A DNA stretch of 22,100 nucleotides from Stramenopiles sp. TOSAG23-6 (GCA_900128565.1 LT636019.1:1-22100); one strand, 5' to 3'; shown: positions 8,223-17,468, counted from the stretch's first letter. The notes: generated from the sequence alone by a model not told the origin. Numbers and translations are program-made.

Positions 8223-10276
8223 ATGGATTCTGAGCATATATTCAATGGCATTGCTCAACAAGGGGCTCGAAAAGAGGGTGGAAGAGGCCGTGGAAGAGGT
8301 CATGGAAGTGGTCGTGGAAGAGGTCGTGGAAGAGGTCGCCGTGGAAGAGGTCGCGGTCGCCGTCACCATGCACAAAATGAAGTAAAACGTCACAATAGTG
8401 GTCACAAAAGAATTCGTGAGAGAAGTTACAGTTCATCCAGTCGTCAGGGTAGTCGTGATGCTCCGCGTACTGTAAAAGATCTGGAACAGCAGCTTTTTTC
8501 GCAAAATGTGCCGCAAGCACGCAAAAAGAATAATAAAAAACGGAGGAAAAAAAAGAAAAATTCGTTGAATATTAATGTAAATTCTGCGAATAGTTCACAA
8601 AACAATGGCGTTCGGCGTTCACCTAGAGTAATTGCAAAAACTTTTCAGAACGATACTGAGATGCCGGATTTCACACCAACTATAAGTTCCGGAAAGAAAA
8701 AAGATTTTATGACTTCTTCTACTTTTGCTTCTTTGGACATTGACACGCGTCTAAAAAGAGGTCTGGCTGAAGTAATGAAATATGTCACAATGACACGTGT
8801 CCAAGAACAAACACTTCCAACTGCTCTAAGTGGAGTTGATTTACTTGCACAAGCTAAAACAGGGACGGGGAAGACTTTGGGATTTCTCATCCCTTCGATA
8901 GACAACGTCTTACGCTGTCGACAGCGTTTGAGTGGTGTTTCCATCATTGCAATTTCACCGACCAGAGAATTAGCTAACCAAATATGTACAGAAGCATCAA
9001 AGTTATTATATTTTCATCCTAATTTTAAGACGTGTTCAATGGTGGGTGGAACAAATAAAAAAACTGATATCAAACGTATCAAAAGTGGCATCGATCTTCT
9101 CGTAGCAACTCCTGGCAGGTTGATAGATCACTTGCAGTCAACTCCAGGATTTCGTGAGCAGTGTGCTAGTGTAAAAGTTTTGATTCTCGATGAAGCCGAT
9201 CAAATGCTAGAGATGGGTTTCAGACCTGATCTTACACGAATTATTAGTTATTTACCAAAGGATAGGCAAAGTTTATTATTTTCTGCAACAATGCCTAAAA
9301 GTTTGATGGATGTGTGTAAAATTGCAGTTAAACATGATTATAAATATATCAATACAATACCAAAAGATCAGCAGCAGACTCACAAAAAAGTTCCACAAGC
9401 TGTTGTCGTTGCACCAGTGGATCAAATTACAAATATGGTTATGAAAGAAATCTCTATAGAGATGCAAAGGCATCCAAATAATTTTAAAGTCATGATATTT
9501 TTTGTGACTGCTCGTTTGACCGGATTTATGGCAACTTTATGTCGAAAAGCTCGTATACCTACTATAGAAATGCATTCAAGAAAAAGTCAATCATACCGCA
9601 CAAAAGCAGCCAAACAATTCCGTGATGGAACAAAACTGGTATTGTTTACGTCTGATGTATCCGCGAGAGGTGTTGATTACCCTGATGTGACGCTTGTCAT
9701 GCAAGTTGGTATGACTGAACGAGAGCCTTACATGTATGTTTTATTTTTTTTCAAATTCGATTTTTTTTTCATACGAAATTTTGTACCTAACGAATTTTTT
9801 TTTGAAATATTTTTCTAAAATACATTCATCGTCTTGGTCGAACTGCTCGTGCAGCAAGTGGAGTAGAAGGTCGAGGAAAGCTAGTATTAGCCCCATTTGA
9901 GTCAAAATTTTGTCTTTCATTACTTACTGAGTTACCTATACAATTTGAGACGTATGTGCCTTGCAAAGATACTCATCCAGAAGTTTTTACTCATGTGACT
10001 CGGATGCTGAATGATATAAAAAAAGATCCGGAAATGAGAAAAGCAGCTGCACAAGCGTATCAAGCATGGATTGGATTCTATAATGGTTACTTGCGAAAAT
10101 TACGTTGGAACAAACCTGAACTCGTTCGCATGGGGACGGAATTTGCAAGGTCTATCAATGCATTGGACGTACAAGGAAACCCTCCAGCTCTTCTTCGACG
10201 AACTGTTGGGAAAATGGGACTGAAAGGAATTCGTGGTCTTACGATTGTGAACTCACCAAATGATTTAGTCTACTAA
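8223..10276 (+). CDS. DEAD-box ATP-dependent RNA helicase, two exons
   Basis: Exons 8223-9733 and 9826-10276 give 653 residues. The N-terminus is Arg/Gly-rich (about 18-48), an RNA-binding tail, followed by a lysine-rich patch. Helicase motifs in order: a Q-motif region at about 185-200, motif I AKTGTGKT (211-218), Ia PTRELANQ, Ib TPGRL, II DEAD (323-326), III SAT (354-356), V SARGVDYPDV and VI HRLGRTARA (from 505). Motif VI is coded only in exon 2, so the 92-nt intron is certain. Without its removal the frame runs into the insertion and stops at 9816-9818. The C-terminal part (QAYQAWIGFYNGYLR) resembles the extension of Mss116/plant RH26-31-type helicases, which act as RNA chaperones in organelle or nuclear RNA folding. 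The substrate is not shown. Confidence 0.95.
9734..9825 (+). mobile_element. Introner intron 2 (helicase gene), 92 nt, non-AG end
   Basis: Begins GTATGTTTTA, contains CATACGAAATTTTGTACC then TAACGAA, and ends TTTTTCTAAAATACAT. The host codons on both sides (REPY before, IHRLGRTAR after) belong to helicase motif VI, so exactly 92 nt must go. The flanking sequence is TACAT on both sides, so the joint can slide over five bases. No register gives an AG end, and there is no AG within the last 40 nt. Confidence 0.93.
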
Positions 10277-10502
10277 ATTTCTAAATTATTTAGAAAATGA
10301 AAAATATGTCGAATTTGAAAAAAACAAAAGTCAAAAAAAAGATCAAAAAAATGCTTGTGAGATACCTTACTTACTATATAGTTCAATCAAAATTAATGAA
10401 AGTTTTATATATAATATATTATTCTTATAAATACACATATATCATTTTGTTTTTCAAGTCATTCTCGATATACCCATATCATAATCGATCCAGCAATTTT
10501 GT
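10277..10502. other. Gap between convergent genes
   Basis: 226 bp of very AT-rich sequence between the stops of the helicase (+) and the LRR/Cys-rich gene (-). It is likely to be two short 3' untranslated regions. No introner core or RNA gene is seen. Confidence 0.6.
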
Positions 10503-12158
10503 TCATCTCATTGTGTCTACCACACACAAATTCGCTTTATAATCACAACTTTTACAATCGTCCAAATCCATACCAATGCCCTGCTGATCGGGACCAGCCG
10601 TCACCCCCTCTGAAAAATCACAACCACCAAGGACGTAACAATCATCCAGATTACAGCTTTGACATTCCTCTGCGCCATCTGTAGTGCAGCCTGATAGAGT
10701 GGCGGTTTGATTTGCCTGTGTATGTGCGTTGAACCATGTGACTGTTGTATCAGACGTTGACCTTGGTGTACCGTTTGAACATGTGCATACATTTGCGGAG
10801 CAAGAAGACCCGTTCAAGTGATAATAGTTGTCGCATGAGCTGCAGATTTCCAAGCCAGAGTCACCGCAACTATCACCTGTTGCAGCTGTACCATTTGAGC
10901 AAGTGCAATCTCCTCCTGGAGTAGGTGCTGGTGTAGGTGCAGAAGTAGGAATATTTTCTGTCTCGGTCACTGTTCCACGCATTGCCGTACACCCGTACAT
11001 AGATTCTGATGTAATAGGGTTGACAGTTGTGCCGTACATCTGACGACAAGTTTTACAAAGGTCCAGATCCGAACCGATGTACTGAGCGTCAGGACCATAA
11101 CCTCCGGCTCCATTTGAGTAGTCACAACCACCAAGGACATAACAATTAGTGGTGTCACAGCTTTGACATTCCTCTTCGCCATGCGTAGTGCAGCCTGATA
11201 GAGTGGCAGTGGCTGTTCCGCCCGTTGGGATTATATCATACGTGATTGTCATAGTATAGACTGATCTTGGTGTACCGTTTGAACATGTGCATACATTTGC
11301 GGCGCAAGAGGATCCATCCAAGTGATAATAGTTGTCGCATGAGCTGCAGCTTTCTGCGCCATCACTTGTGCAGCTGCTACCTGATGCTGCTGTACCATTT
11401 GAACAAGTACACGCATATGCATTTGCAGCACAAGACAATGATCCGTTTAAGGTATAGCCGCTGTTACANGAGCTGCANATTTCGGTGCCATCAGTTGTGC
11501 AGGCACTACCTGANGCAGCTGTACCATTTGAGCAAGTACATGATGCTGTAGTAGTGACAATGTCGCAGTCTAAATAGGTAGCGTCGTTCATCGTAGTAGT
11601 GTCGTCCTCACCATCAAAGCAAGTACCATCAAATGCGGTTTGCGAGACATCTGTCAGTCCACCAGCAAAGACCATATTCTCAAGCCCAGTGTTTTTGAAT
11701 GCATTGTTCTTGATCTTCTTAAGATTTGGGCATCCTGAAAGGTCAAGACTTACAAGATTTGAGCAACCTTTGAAAGCCTTTGCTTTAATTTTTTTGAGGG
11801 TAGTAGAGACAATTGTCAAAGTCTTGATATTATCACAATTTTTGACTGCATTCGCCTCAATCGAAGTCACTGAACTTAAGTTAAAGGTAAGATGAGTGTC
11901 AGCGGATGATGGACATGGATCGAGTACTAAATCCCAATCATTTTTAGTGTCATAATTATCACCATCTCCTGAAGTGAATTCGACGACACTTTGGAGATGA
12001 CGGCGAGACGAAGTTTCGACGGACTGCGAATTCAACTGAAAAGTTACTGCGATAAGCCCAAAGATTGCAAGAACGATACTTGCACGGAAAATGCCACTGG
12101 ATCGAGACTTCTTCTCGTTCATCATAGACATATCCATGTCAACTTTGATAATCTCCAT
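10503..12158 (-). CDS. Membrane or secreted LRR (BspA-like) protein with Cys-rich repeats
   Basis: 551 residues without introns. A basic N-terminus and one hydrophobic segment (about 24-42) form a signal anchor or signal peptide, followed by SRRHLQS. Residues about 94-175 are leucine-rich repeats of the BspA/LRR_5 kind (IKTLTIVSTTLKKIKAKAF, LVSLDLSGCPNLKKIKNNAF). The rest is five Cys-rich modules starting at CTCSNG (about 207, 250, 290, 418, 458). They are joined by an Ala/Pro/Thr linker (SAPTPAPTP, about 406-414) and have the look of EGF/tyrosine-kinase-ephrin-like disulfide repeats. Cell-surface adhesion or recognition is a plausible role, inferred from architecture only. Ambiguous bases at 11469, 11477 and 11514 affect single residues. 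The gene lies downstream of the Tubby-like gene on the same strand. Confidence 0.85.
   Translation of the reverse strand: MEIIKVDMDMSMMNEKKSRSSGIFRASIVLAIFGLIAVTFQLNSQSVETSSRRHLQSVVEFTSGDGDNYDTKNDWDLVLDPCPSSADTHLTFNLSSVTSIEANAVKNCDNIKTLTIVSTTLKKIKAKAFKGCSNLVSLDLSGCPNLKKIKNNAFKNTGLENMVFAGGLTDVSQTAFDGTCFDGEDDTTTMNDATYLDCDIVTTTASCTCSNGTAXSGSACTTDGTEXCSXCNSGYTLNGSLSCAANAYACTCSNGTAASGSSCTSDGAESCSSCDNYYHLDGSSCAANVCTCSNGTPRSVYTMTITYDIIPTGGTATATLSGCTTHGEEECQSCDTTNCYVLGGCDYSNGAGGYGPDAQYIGSDLDLCKTCRQMYGTTVNPITSESMYGCTAMRGTVTETENIPTSAPTPAPTPGGDCTCSNGTAATGDSCGDSGLEICSSCDNYYHLNGSSCSANVCTCSNGTPRSTSDTTVTWFNAHTQANQTATLSGCTTDGAEECQSCNLDDCYVLGGCDFSEGVTAGPDQQGIGMDLDDCKSCDYKANLCVVDTMR
10543..11389 (-). repeat. 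Internal tandem duplication of Cys-rich modules
   Basis: About 350 bp at 10543-10909 resemble 11041-11389 in the same order. Shared DNA words include CAACCACCAAGGAC, CAGCTTTGACATTCCTC and GCAGCCTGATAGAGTGGC. Each copy codes one CTCSNGTAA and one CTCSNGTPRS module plus the CYVLGGCD segment. The copies differ by scattered substitutions, so this is an older in-frame duplication, not an assembly artefact. Boundaries are approximate. Confidence 0.75.
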
Positions 12159-12396
12159 TGTCTTTTTCTCAGCAAGATTTTTAAAGTTATCCGCGGGGAT
12201 ACAAGGAAGGATACAGTCCCTTGGATACAGAGAGCGAGTTTAAATCGTTTGGAGGGGCTTTTAATAGCATGTTTGTTCCATCAACCGTATAAGTCAAAAG
12301 TGTAGATCAAAAGGTACCATGAACAATGTATTAAAATGATTTAAATTTTATTTTGGATGAAATCAATACACTTTATTTTCATCCTGAAAATCAAAT
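12159..12396. other. Intergenic region between two - strand genes
   Basis: 238 bp holding the 3' end of the Tubby-like gene and the upstream region of the LRR/Cys-rich gene. No repeat or introner core is seen. Confidence 0.55.
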
Positions 12397-14184
12397 TTAT
12401 GTAACTAACATTTTTTTAGCAAATGTGCTCATACAACAACCAAATGCCTGTATAGGTGAAAATGGGTATTTAAAATCTAGAGAATATACATTCCTTCTCA
12501 CTTTCCCAAAACGAAGCTGTTCTGTATCAATCCCAAATTCACTTTCTAGATGACATGTGTTGTAAAAAAATATTTTAAAAATTTGAAATTCGTTAGGTAT
12601 GGTATTTGGTACGAAAAGAATAAATTTGAAATTCATGATAAAAACGTACATGAACTTTCCACCTCAAGTAGAAAATTTTTTTTTGACGCTTTCTTTACAC
12701 GACCATCAAAATTGAGAGTCCACGCATTCAAATCTTTATTCCATTTATTGTAAAAAAATATAAAAAAAAAATCGTTAGGTACAAAAGTTTCTATGAAAAA
12801 AAAAAAAAAAAAAGTCGATATTATTTTGAAAACGTACACGATGGCTGTTTTGTACGAAATTGTAATAATTGAGACTGTTCTTGAACGCCCAAAGATGCAT
12901 ATTCATTTCTAATAACCTCCTTCTCACCTCCGGTAGGTTTCTCCTTTGTAATTCGATTTTTTTGTTCCATATCAAATCGGTCACAAAGACTCATAAAATT
13001 AGCTTTCAATGCATCTTCATCATCATGACGTGGTAGTATCACTTTCATGTATTTTGGAAAAATATTTGAAAAAAAAATTGTTCGGTACAAAATTTCGTAT
13101 GAAAAAATAAATTCGAAATAAAAAAAAAATAAAACATACATCGAGTTTGGCACTCGGGCTAAGATATTAGTCTCAAAACGAATATGGATTAAATCGTGAG
13201 CAGCATATATTTTCAAAAATACTTTACATTTTGATGTTTCTTTGTTAGGTACAAAATTTGGTATGAAAAAGATATTTATTCAATTTTGAAAAAAACGTAC
13301 ATGACTACTTTTCACCTTTAATTGAGGATTTCGTGCTCTATAATCAAAAAGAGAAAACTGCTTTCCAGTCATATTACTTATCATACACCCTAAATATACT
13401 GGACTTGACTCAGATGTTGGTATACTATCTATAGTTGTTAGCCTAAAAGTGTTATTAATTGTACTAAATATACAGAGACCCTTGTGCGTACTATTCATAC
13501 TAGCAGCCATGTNTTCGTGAAAAAATATTTTTTTTTTGTCAAAAAGCTTGTTAGGTACAAAATTGTGTATGAAAAAAAATATATATTCATGATGAAAACA
13601 TACATCATAAATTCGCCCGATTGTTTGTGAAAATGCCAAGCAGTAACAAACGCACCGACGTATCGACGAATATATCCTAAACACCATATATCAGACACGG
13701 AATCAGTTACAGGAGATAAAAATGTTGCCTTTTGTCCGTGCATTAGTTGGTGCAGACGCTGACCTTCTGGAACCTCAGCAAAGTCCGTTGTTGGTTTCTC
13801 TTTAAATATTCCTCGGAGCTTATTTGGATTATCTTTTATTGGTTCGCTTATTAAAGCATTACCCGTAGAGAGATCAAAGAGTTCATCTCCACTAGCAGAA
13901 TACTCTTCGTAGGACTCTTCGTCGTCAGAAACATTATTTGAGCCTTCTTGAGAACTGTTATCCGAGTCTTTCTTAGAATCCTCAACATCTACAGTCACAA
14001 GTTCTGCCTGTATGTTGCTTTCTTTTACAGTGGGCGTACTTAATTTATTCACGTCTGTGCTGATTGGCTCACTTAGAATACCCTTCTCTACATTTGATTC
14101 AGTCTCTAAGGGAGCTGCGTTTAAATTAGTTTCGGCTACATCACCGAAAATATCCCAAACGTCATCGAACTTTTGATCTCCCAT
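12397..14184 (-). CDS. Tubby-like protein (C-terminal Tubby domain), six exons
   Basis: Exons on the - strand: 14184-13604, 13508-13301, 13204-13140, 13046-12838, 12742-12650 and 12554-12397. They sum to 1314 nt, exactly 437 codons plus TAA. The first 150 residues are acidic and Ser-rich (disordered). The C-terminal part follows the Tubby domain: YLGCMISNMTGKQFSLFDY, FETNILARVPNSMKVILPR (family: TN-LG..GPRKM-VIIP), SWNKDLNAWTLNFDGRV (family: KWN..L..W.LNF.GRV), SKKNFLLE, RFGKVRRNVYSLDFKYP and the end FAKKMLVT. Tubby domains bind PI(4,5)P2 and link membrane signalling to ciliary or nuclear functions; this is family knowledge. The match crosses all five introners, so the exon model is well supported. 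The C-terminus lacks the usual final E after the Tubby core, a minor variation. Confidence 0.92.
12555..12649 (-). mobile_element. Introner intron 7 (Tubby gene), 95 nt
   Basis: Begins GTACGTTTTT, core ATACCTAACGAATTT, ends TTACAACACAT. CATGT flanks both ends. Removal joins AGT TCA T with GT CAT CTA and keeps the Tubby frame to its stop. Confidence 0.9.
12743..12837 (-). mobile_element. Introner intron 6 (Tubby gene), 95 nt
   Basis: Begins GTACGTTTTC, has a long T run, core ACTTTTGTACCTAACG and ends TTACAATAAAT. Removal gives QPSWNKDLNAW, matching the Tubby family. The left flank is CGT, not CAT, so the two possible joints (TCG TGG or TCA TGG) would differ in RNA. Confidence 0.9.
13047..13139 (-). 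mobile_element. Introner intron 5 (Tubby gene), 93 nt
   Basis: Begins GTATGTTTTA, core ATACGAAATTTTGTACC then GAACAA (CTAAC replaced by CGAAC), ends TTCCAAAATACAT. Removal restores NSMKVILP of the Tubby domain. Confidence 0.9.
13205..13300 (-). mobile_element. Introner intron 4 (Tubby gene), 96 nt
   Basis: Begins GTACGTTTTT, core AATTTTGTACCTAACAAAG, ends TTGAAAATATAT. Removal joins AGT CAT with GCT GCT in phase 0. Confidence 0.88.
13509..13603 (-). mobile_element. Introner intron 3 (Tubby gene), 95 nt
   Basis: On the - strand begins GTATGTTTTC, has ATTTTGTACCTAACAAG and ends CGAANACAT (N at 13513). Removal joins TTT ATG AT with G GCT GCT in frame. Confidence 0.88.
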
Positions 14185-14612
14185 ATTCAGTGTAGTTCCA
14201 ATTCTTTTGTAGGCTTAAATAATGATCGTAATTTCAACTCTAATATTTTGCAAAACTTGAGCTCAGGTTTCAGATTAATCGTAAATCTCCTCAAAATAAT
14301 CAAGTTTCTACAAGGAACGAGATACGTAGCCTTCCTTTGAAGTTTGAACTGCCTGAAAGGAGGAGGAGGCTCTCTCGAGGATAATTTAACCAATTTAACC
14401 GTCGCAAAATTCACTAAAAAAAAATTAAAACTTATCAAAATAAACCGTTATTTCGATTTCGCGCTAGACGAAGATAGTACGTTCAACAGTATCGTTCAAG
14501 ATACTCTCAAGATACGCTCAAAATATCGTAAGGCGCACACACCTAGCAAGGCCTACGTAATTGTACACTTCATTTTTAAAGCCCTTTCCTCCCTTTATAT
14601 TCTAAACGCATT
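14185..14612. promoter_or_regulatory. Divergent intergenic region
   Basis: 428 bp between the ATG of the Tubby-like gene (-) and the ATG of the four-TM gene (+), so it must hold both promoters. It contains a purine-rich patch (GGAGGAGGAGG near 14358) and a stretch of adenines. Open frames here lack an ATG start or recognisable protein and are not called. No RNA gene is seen. Confidence 0.4.
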
Positions 14613-15470
14613 ATGAAATCAGACGTTCCAGTGTCACACGCACAACCAGTATACGTAGCGGCACCGACGCAGCCAGTATACGTCATGGCGTCACCCACGC
14701 ACCAAACACCACTTTTGAAGCAGAATCAAAAAACACAAAAAGTTCACAACAAATTCGCATACATAACAATGGTTGTACTTTTCATTGCATTTGGACTTCA
14801 AATTGGTGCACTGGGTTGGGATACGTACGGTGAAATTAAAGGTGGAATTAAAATAAAAAATTTCACAGTGAAAGGTAAGTTTGATTTGGGTTGGAAAAAA
14901 TGCAAAAGAAGTGTTTCCGTGTCGAGTCTGAAAGATACTGTTTCCGCGTCATACAAGAGTATGAAAGAGGATGGCGTCGATTACGTTGACGATATAATCT
15001 TTGCAGGAAAATTCATCTTCGGAGGCTTAATTACCTCTTTACTGCTGAATGTTATCGCCACGGCTCTAATTTTGTTGCACCAAAAGAATCTAGCTGTAAT
15101 TGTTGTCAGTCTTGCTATTGTTTCCGGAGTAACTGCTATTTGCGTATGGAAGTTTGAGGGTGAAAAGTCCGTGAAAAATTTCATAAAAGAGTGGCGTACG
15201 AGTGAACCGGCTTGGCTAAAGAAGGGGGTAAGCACCCTTCATGGGCGTCAAAAGTTTGACTATCCAAGCTTTGACTGGGACAATGAAGGGACCAATGAAG
15301 GGACCAATGAAGGGAGCTTTGACTGGCCTGACTGGACCTTTGACCATCCCGTTCACCATCCCGTGAAAATGGAATCTTCTTTTAATATGTTTGTGAAATC
15401 TACAATTTTGGGCGCGGTAGCTAATATCTTAATGTTTTGTACTTCAATTACTTATGCATGTGCAGCCTAA
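14613..15470 (+). CDS. Four-transmembrane-segment protein of unknown family
   Basis: 285 residues without introns, starting at the first ATG. The N-terminus (1-46) is Pro/Val/Tyr-rich with two AQPVYV/TQPVYV repeats, and is probably cytoplasmic. Hydrophobic segments lie at about 48-68, 128-155, 158-179 and 263-282. A basic 55-residue loop follows TM1. A large loop between TM3 and TM4 holds aromatic-acid repeats (FDWDNEGTNEG, GSFDWPDW) and a His/Pro patch (DHPVHHPVK). The layout recalls tetraspan membrane proteins such as claudin-like families, but no signature (for example W-GLW-C-C) is seen. Function unknown. It is convergent with the primase gene, 99 bp from its stop. Confidence 0.75.
   Translation: MKSDVPVSHAQPVYVAAPTQPVYVMASPTHQTPLLKQNQKTQKVHNKFAYITMVVLFIAFGLQIGALGWDTYGEIKGGIKIKNFTVKGKFDLGWKKCKRSVSVSSLKDTVSASYKSMKEDGVDYVDDIIFAGKFIFGGLITSLLLNVIATALILLHQKNLAVIVVSLAIVSGVTAICVWKFEGEKSVKNFIKEWRTSEPAWLKKGVSTLHGRQKFDYPSFDWDNEGTNEGTNEGSFDWPDWTFDHPVHHPVKMESSFNMFVKSTILGAVANILMFCTSITYACAA
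15283..15313 (+). repeat. In-frame 12-bp coding repeat
   Basis: Near-perfect copies of GGGACCAATGAA, coding NEGT, in the extramembrane loop of the four-TM protein. Confidence 0.7.
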
Positions 15471-15569
15471 GGGGAAAATACGAAACACTTAAATGCGCAA
15501 TGAATTTTATTTGTTTAATTTTCAAGTCAGCACAATAAAAAGAAGACAGTGTTACTCAAAATATTATAA

Positions 15570-17057
15570 TCACGCTGTTGTAGGTATTGTTGAACTAGTA
15601 TTACTGATAGTGAAAGATTTCACAGAAGAGCCACCAGTTTGCTTCATATTTGCAGTATTTGCAGCTTCATTTTCATTTTCCATTTCTTCATCGATAAACC
15701 TTCGCGATGCGTCAAACCAAGCATTCGGATGATTTCCAACATCATTTGCATCAGCACCTTTATGTGTTACTTCAAAATGCTTTCTACATGCAATTTGAAA
15801 ATGGCCATTCTTTGCAGCATCAATAATATTATTGATATCACTACCACTGACTTTGAGCTTAGATAATCGTGCTCGAAGATGAGTGTCATCCCAATGACGA
15901 AACGGGCAACCGTGACTTTGCCCTGCAGCTGGCGCAGGTCCCATTATAATTTTCATGCACCCATGTGGTGTATAGTTAGCGCGTTTACCTTCCTTACCAT
16001 AACTATGGCGTATATTGTAGGCATATTTTTTGTCAAAGTCATCGGAAGACATCTTCTTTGTAAATGTATTTTTCCAAAAGGTCATGGCGTCTTCAAGTGA
16101 AAGCCCAATCCCTTTTAAGAAAAGTCCATACTGTTGTCGACCTTCATATTTCAAATGATGTTGCTGGCGCATAGCTGTGTGTAGATTATTCATACACATA
16201 GGCATTGAGGAACGAGAGAGAGAATCAATCATTGCAGGAGTAACCTTATCAAGAATCTTCACGTCGGCACTATAATCTTTACCCAAATATTGTCTGCTAA
16301 TATTTTTCAAAAGTGGTGTCAAACGGTTGTCAGATAAAACGCGCACCATAGACTTTGCAGCCAATGCTAGAGATTTGGATAAATGTTCACGAAAACGACG
16401 CTGTAGAAGATTGATTAGATGCTCTCGTGGTACAAACGCAAAACCATCATTGACAAAAACTTGACGTCTTTGAACTAGCTCAAGAGCTTGTTCGAATGGA
16501 ACACGAAAATAGTTAATTTCTAGTTGTTCAGTTTTATTGCCATATGCATTTGCCGCGTGCACCTGTCGCAATTGTCGGGAGAAAAGTTCTCGGTCACTCG
16601 CAGATATTTGCTCATAGTTGAGTTTGTATATCCTCATAAACGCATCGACATCCTTCGGACTCTCCTCTTTAAAACGATGACGAAATAATGCGCACTCATT
16701 CGATAAAAACCAGCGACGCAGTTCCTCTGTTTGACAATACGCCAAACGAAGAATATAATGCGATATGGTATCTTTTCTTTCGTCGCCTTTAAAACGTAAA
16801 CGAAGTACTCGGTCGTGTATTTTCTTCACAGCTGCACTAAACTCCTCCCCCTTCAGACCCTGATCCTGAGCTGTTGCAATTGCTTGCAAAACCTGTAAAC
16901 GATCATATGCAAATGACTCAAACTCATCAAGAGAAACATCTTGTGATGGTGGTATTGTATACAGTGATAACCGCGTCTCCAAAGGACGGCGCCCATCACG
17001 TCCTTGTCTGCCTGTTCCAGGGGTAGTAGTTCGTTTAGATGTCGACAAGATTTCCAT
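15570..17057 (-). CDS. PRI2: DNA primase large subunit (PRI2), Fe-S protein
   Basis: 495 residues without introns, typical length for eukaryotic PriL. It forms the heterodimeric primase with the small catalytic subunit inside the polymerase alpha complex and helps start RNA primers at replication forks. The four cluster cysteines of the C-terminal domain are all present: Cys288 in MCMNNLH, Cys367 in PHGCMKII, Cys384 in SHGCPFRHWD and Cys424 in QIACRKHFE. Other family segments are present: LRLAYC and RWFL..E..LF.R.RF in the N-terminal helical domain, FVPREHL and KYEGRQQYGLFLKGIGLSLEDAM. The last about 45 residues are a disordered Ser/Thr/Asn tail. Stop TAA. It is divergent from the neighbouring + strand gene. 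Confidence 0.97.
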   Translation of the reverse strand: MEILSTSKRTTTPGTGRQGRDGRRPLETRLSLYTIPPSQDVSLDEFESFAYDRLQVLQAIATAQDQGLKGEEFSAAVKKIHDRVLRLRFKGDERKDTISHYILRLAYCQTEELRRWFLSNECALFRHRFKEESPKDVDAFMRIYKLNYEQISASDRELFSRQLRQVHAANAYGNKTEQLEINYFRVPFEQALELVQRRQVFVNDGFAFVPREHLINLLQRRFREHLSKSLALAAKSMVRVLSDNRLTPLLKNISRQYLGKDYSADVKILDKVTPAMIDSLSRSSMPMCMNNLHTAMRQQHHLKYEGRQQYGLFLKGIGLSLEDAMTFWKNTFTKKMSSDDFDKKYAYNIRHSYGKEGKRANYTPHGCMKIIMGPAPAAGQSHGCPFRHWDDTHLRARLSKLKVSGSDINNIIDAAKNGHFQIACRKHFEVTHKGADANDVGNHPNAWFDASRRFIDEEMENENEAANTANMKQTGGSSVKSFTISNTSSTIPTTA

Positions 17058-17468
17058 ACTGAAACTCTAGTTTGTGCTTAAAGGCTTATCTTAGACACCT
17101 AAAGATAGACAAAGACTGAATAATCTACTGGTATGGCAGAGATACCAATACACGTATCGCCTTATGTACAATCAAATTGAAATTAGGCGGCTCGTTTAGT
17201 CTATATTGTCCTGGAAAACCTCTCTCTTTTATCCAAGTGTCCGTCAAATTTAGTGAAACATCCCGAAACATCAACGTTGAAAAAATTTATTTTGCGCGCG
17301 CGGTCAACTTTTTGGAAGTCTTCTACTAAAGCACCACGACTCCAAGTATATATAGAGAATATTAATAGATTCCACGCTCTTTGAGTATTGTAATTATATA
17401 TCAAACTCCACGATCCTAGCTACGTATTCGACAAACGTTATAAGTCATCTTCTAGATAATCCTGCAAA
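17058..17468. promoter_or_regulatory. Divergent promoter region of PRI2 and the next gene
   Basis: 411 bp. Features seen: an isolated GC patch TTTGCGCGCGCG at 17291-17302, conspicuous in this AT-rich DNA, and a TATA-like TATATATAG at 17347-17355, about 115 bp before the + strand ATG. The GC patch loosely resembles E2F-type sites of replication genes but does not match the consensus exactly. No gene or introner is seen. Confidence 0.35.

Noticed and set aside
8121-8520. Thr/Ser- and His/Asp-rich frames opposite the helicase N-terminus
   Set aside because: They are shadows of the Arg/Gly repeat coding sequence on the other strand.
9734-9818. Helicase reading frame running to a stop at 9818 as the natural C-terminus
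   Set aside because: The added residues are translated introner, and the missing motif VI continues in frame at 9826.
14344-14616. 90-residue open frame before the four-TM gene
   Set aside because: It starts at TTG, has no recognisable features and runs into the real start codon.
17291-17302. E2F site upstream of PRI2
   Set aside because: The GC patch resembles but does not match the TTTSSCGC consensus; kept only as a note.
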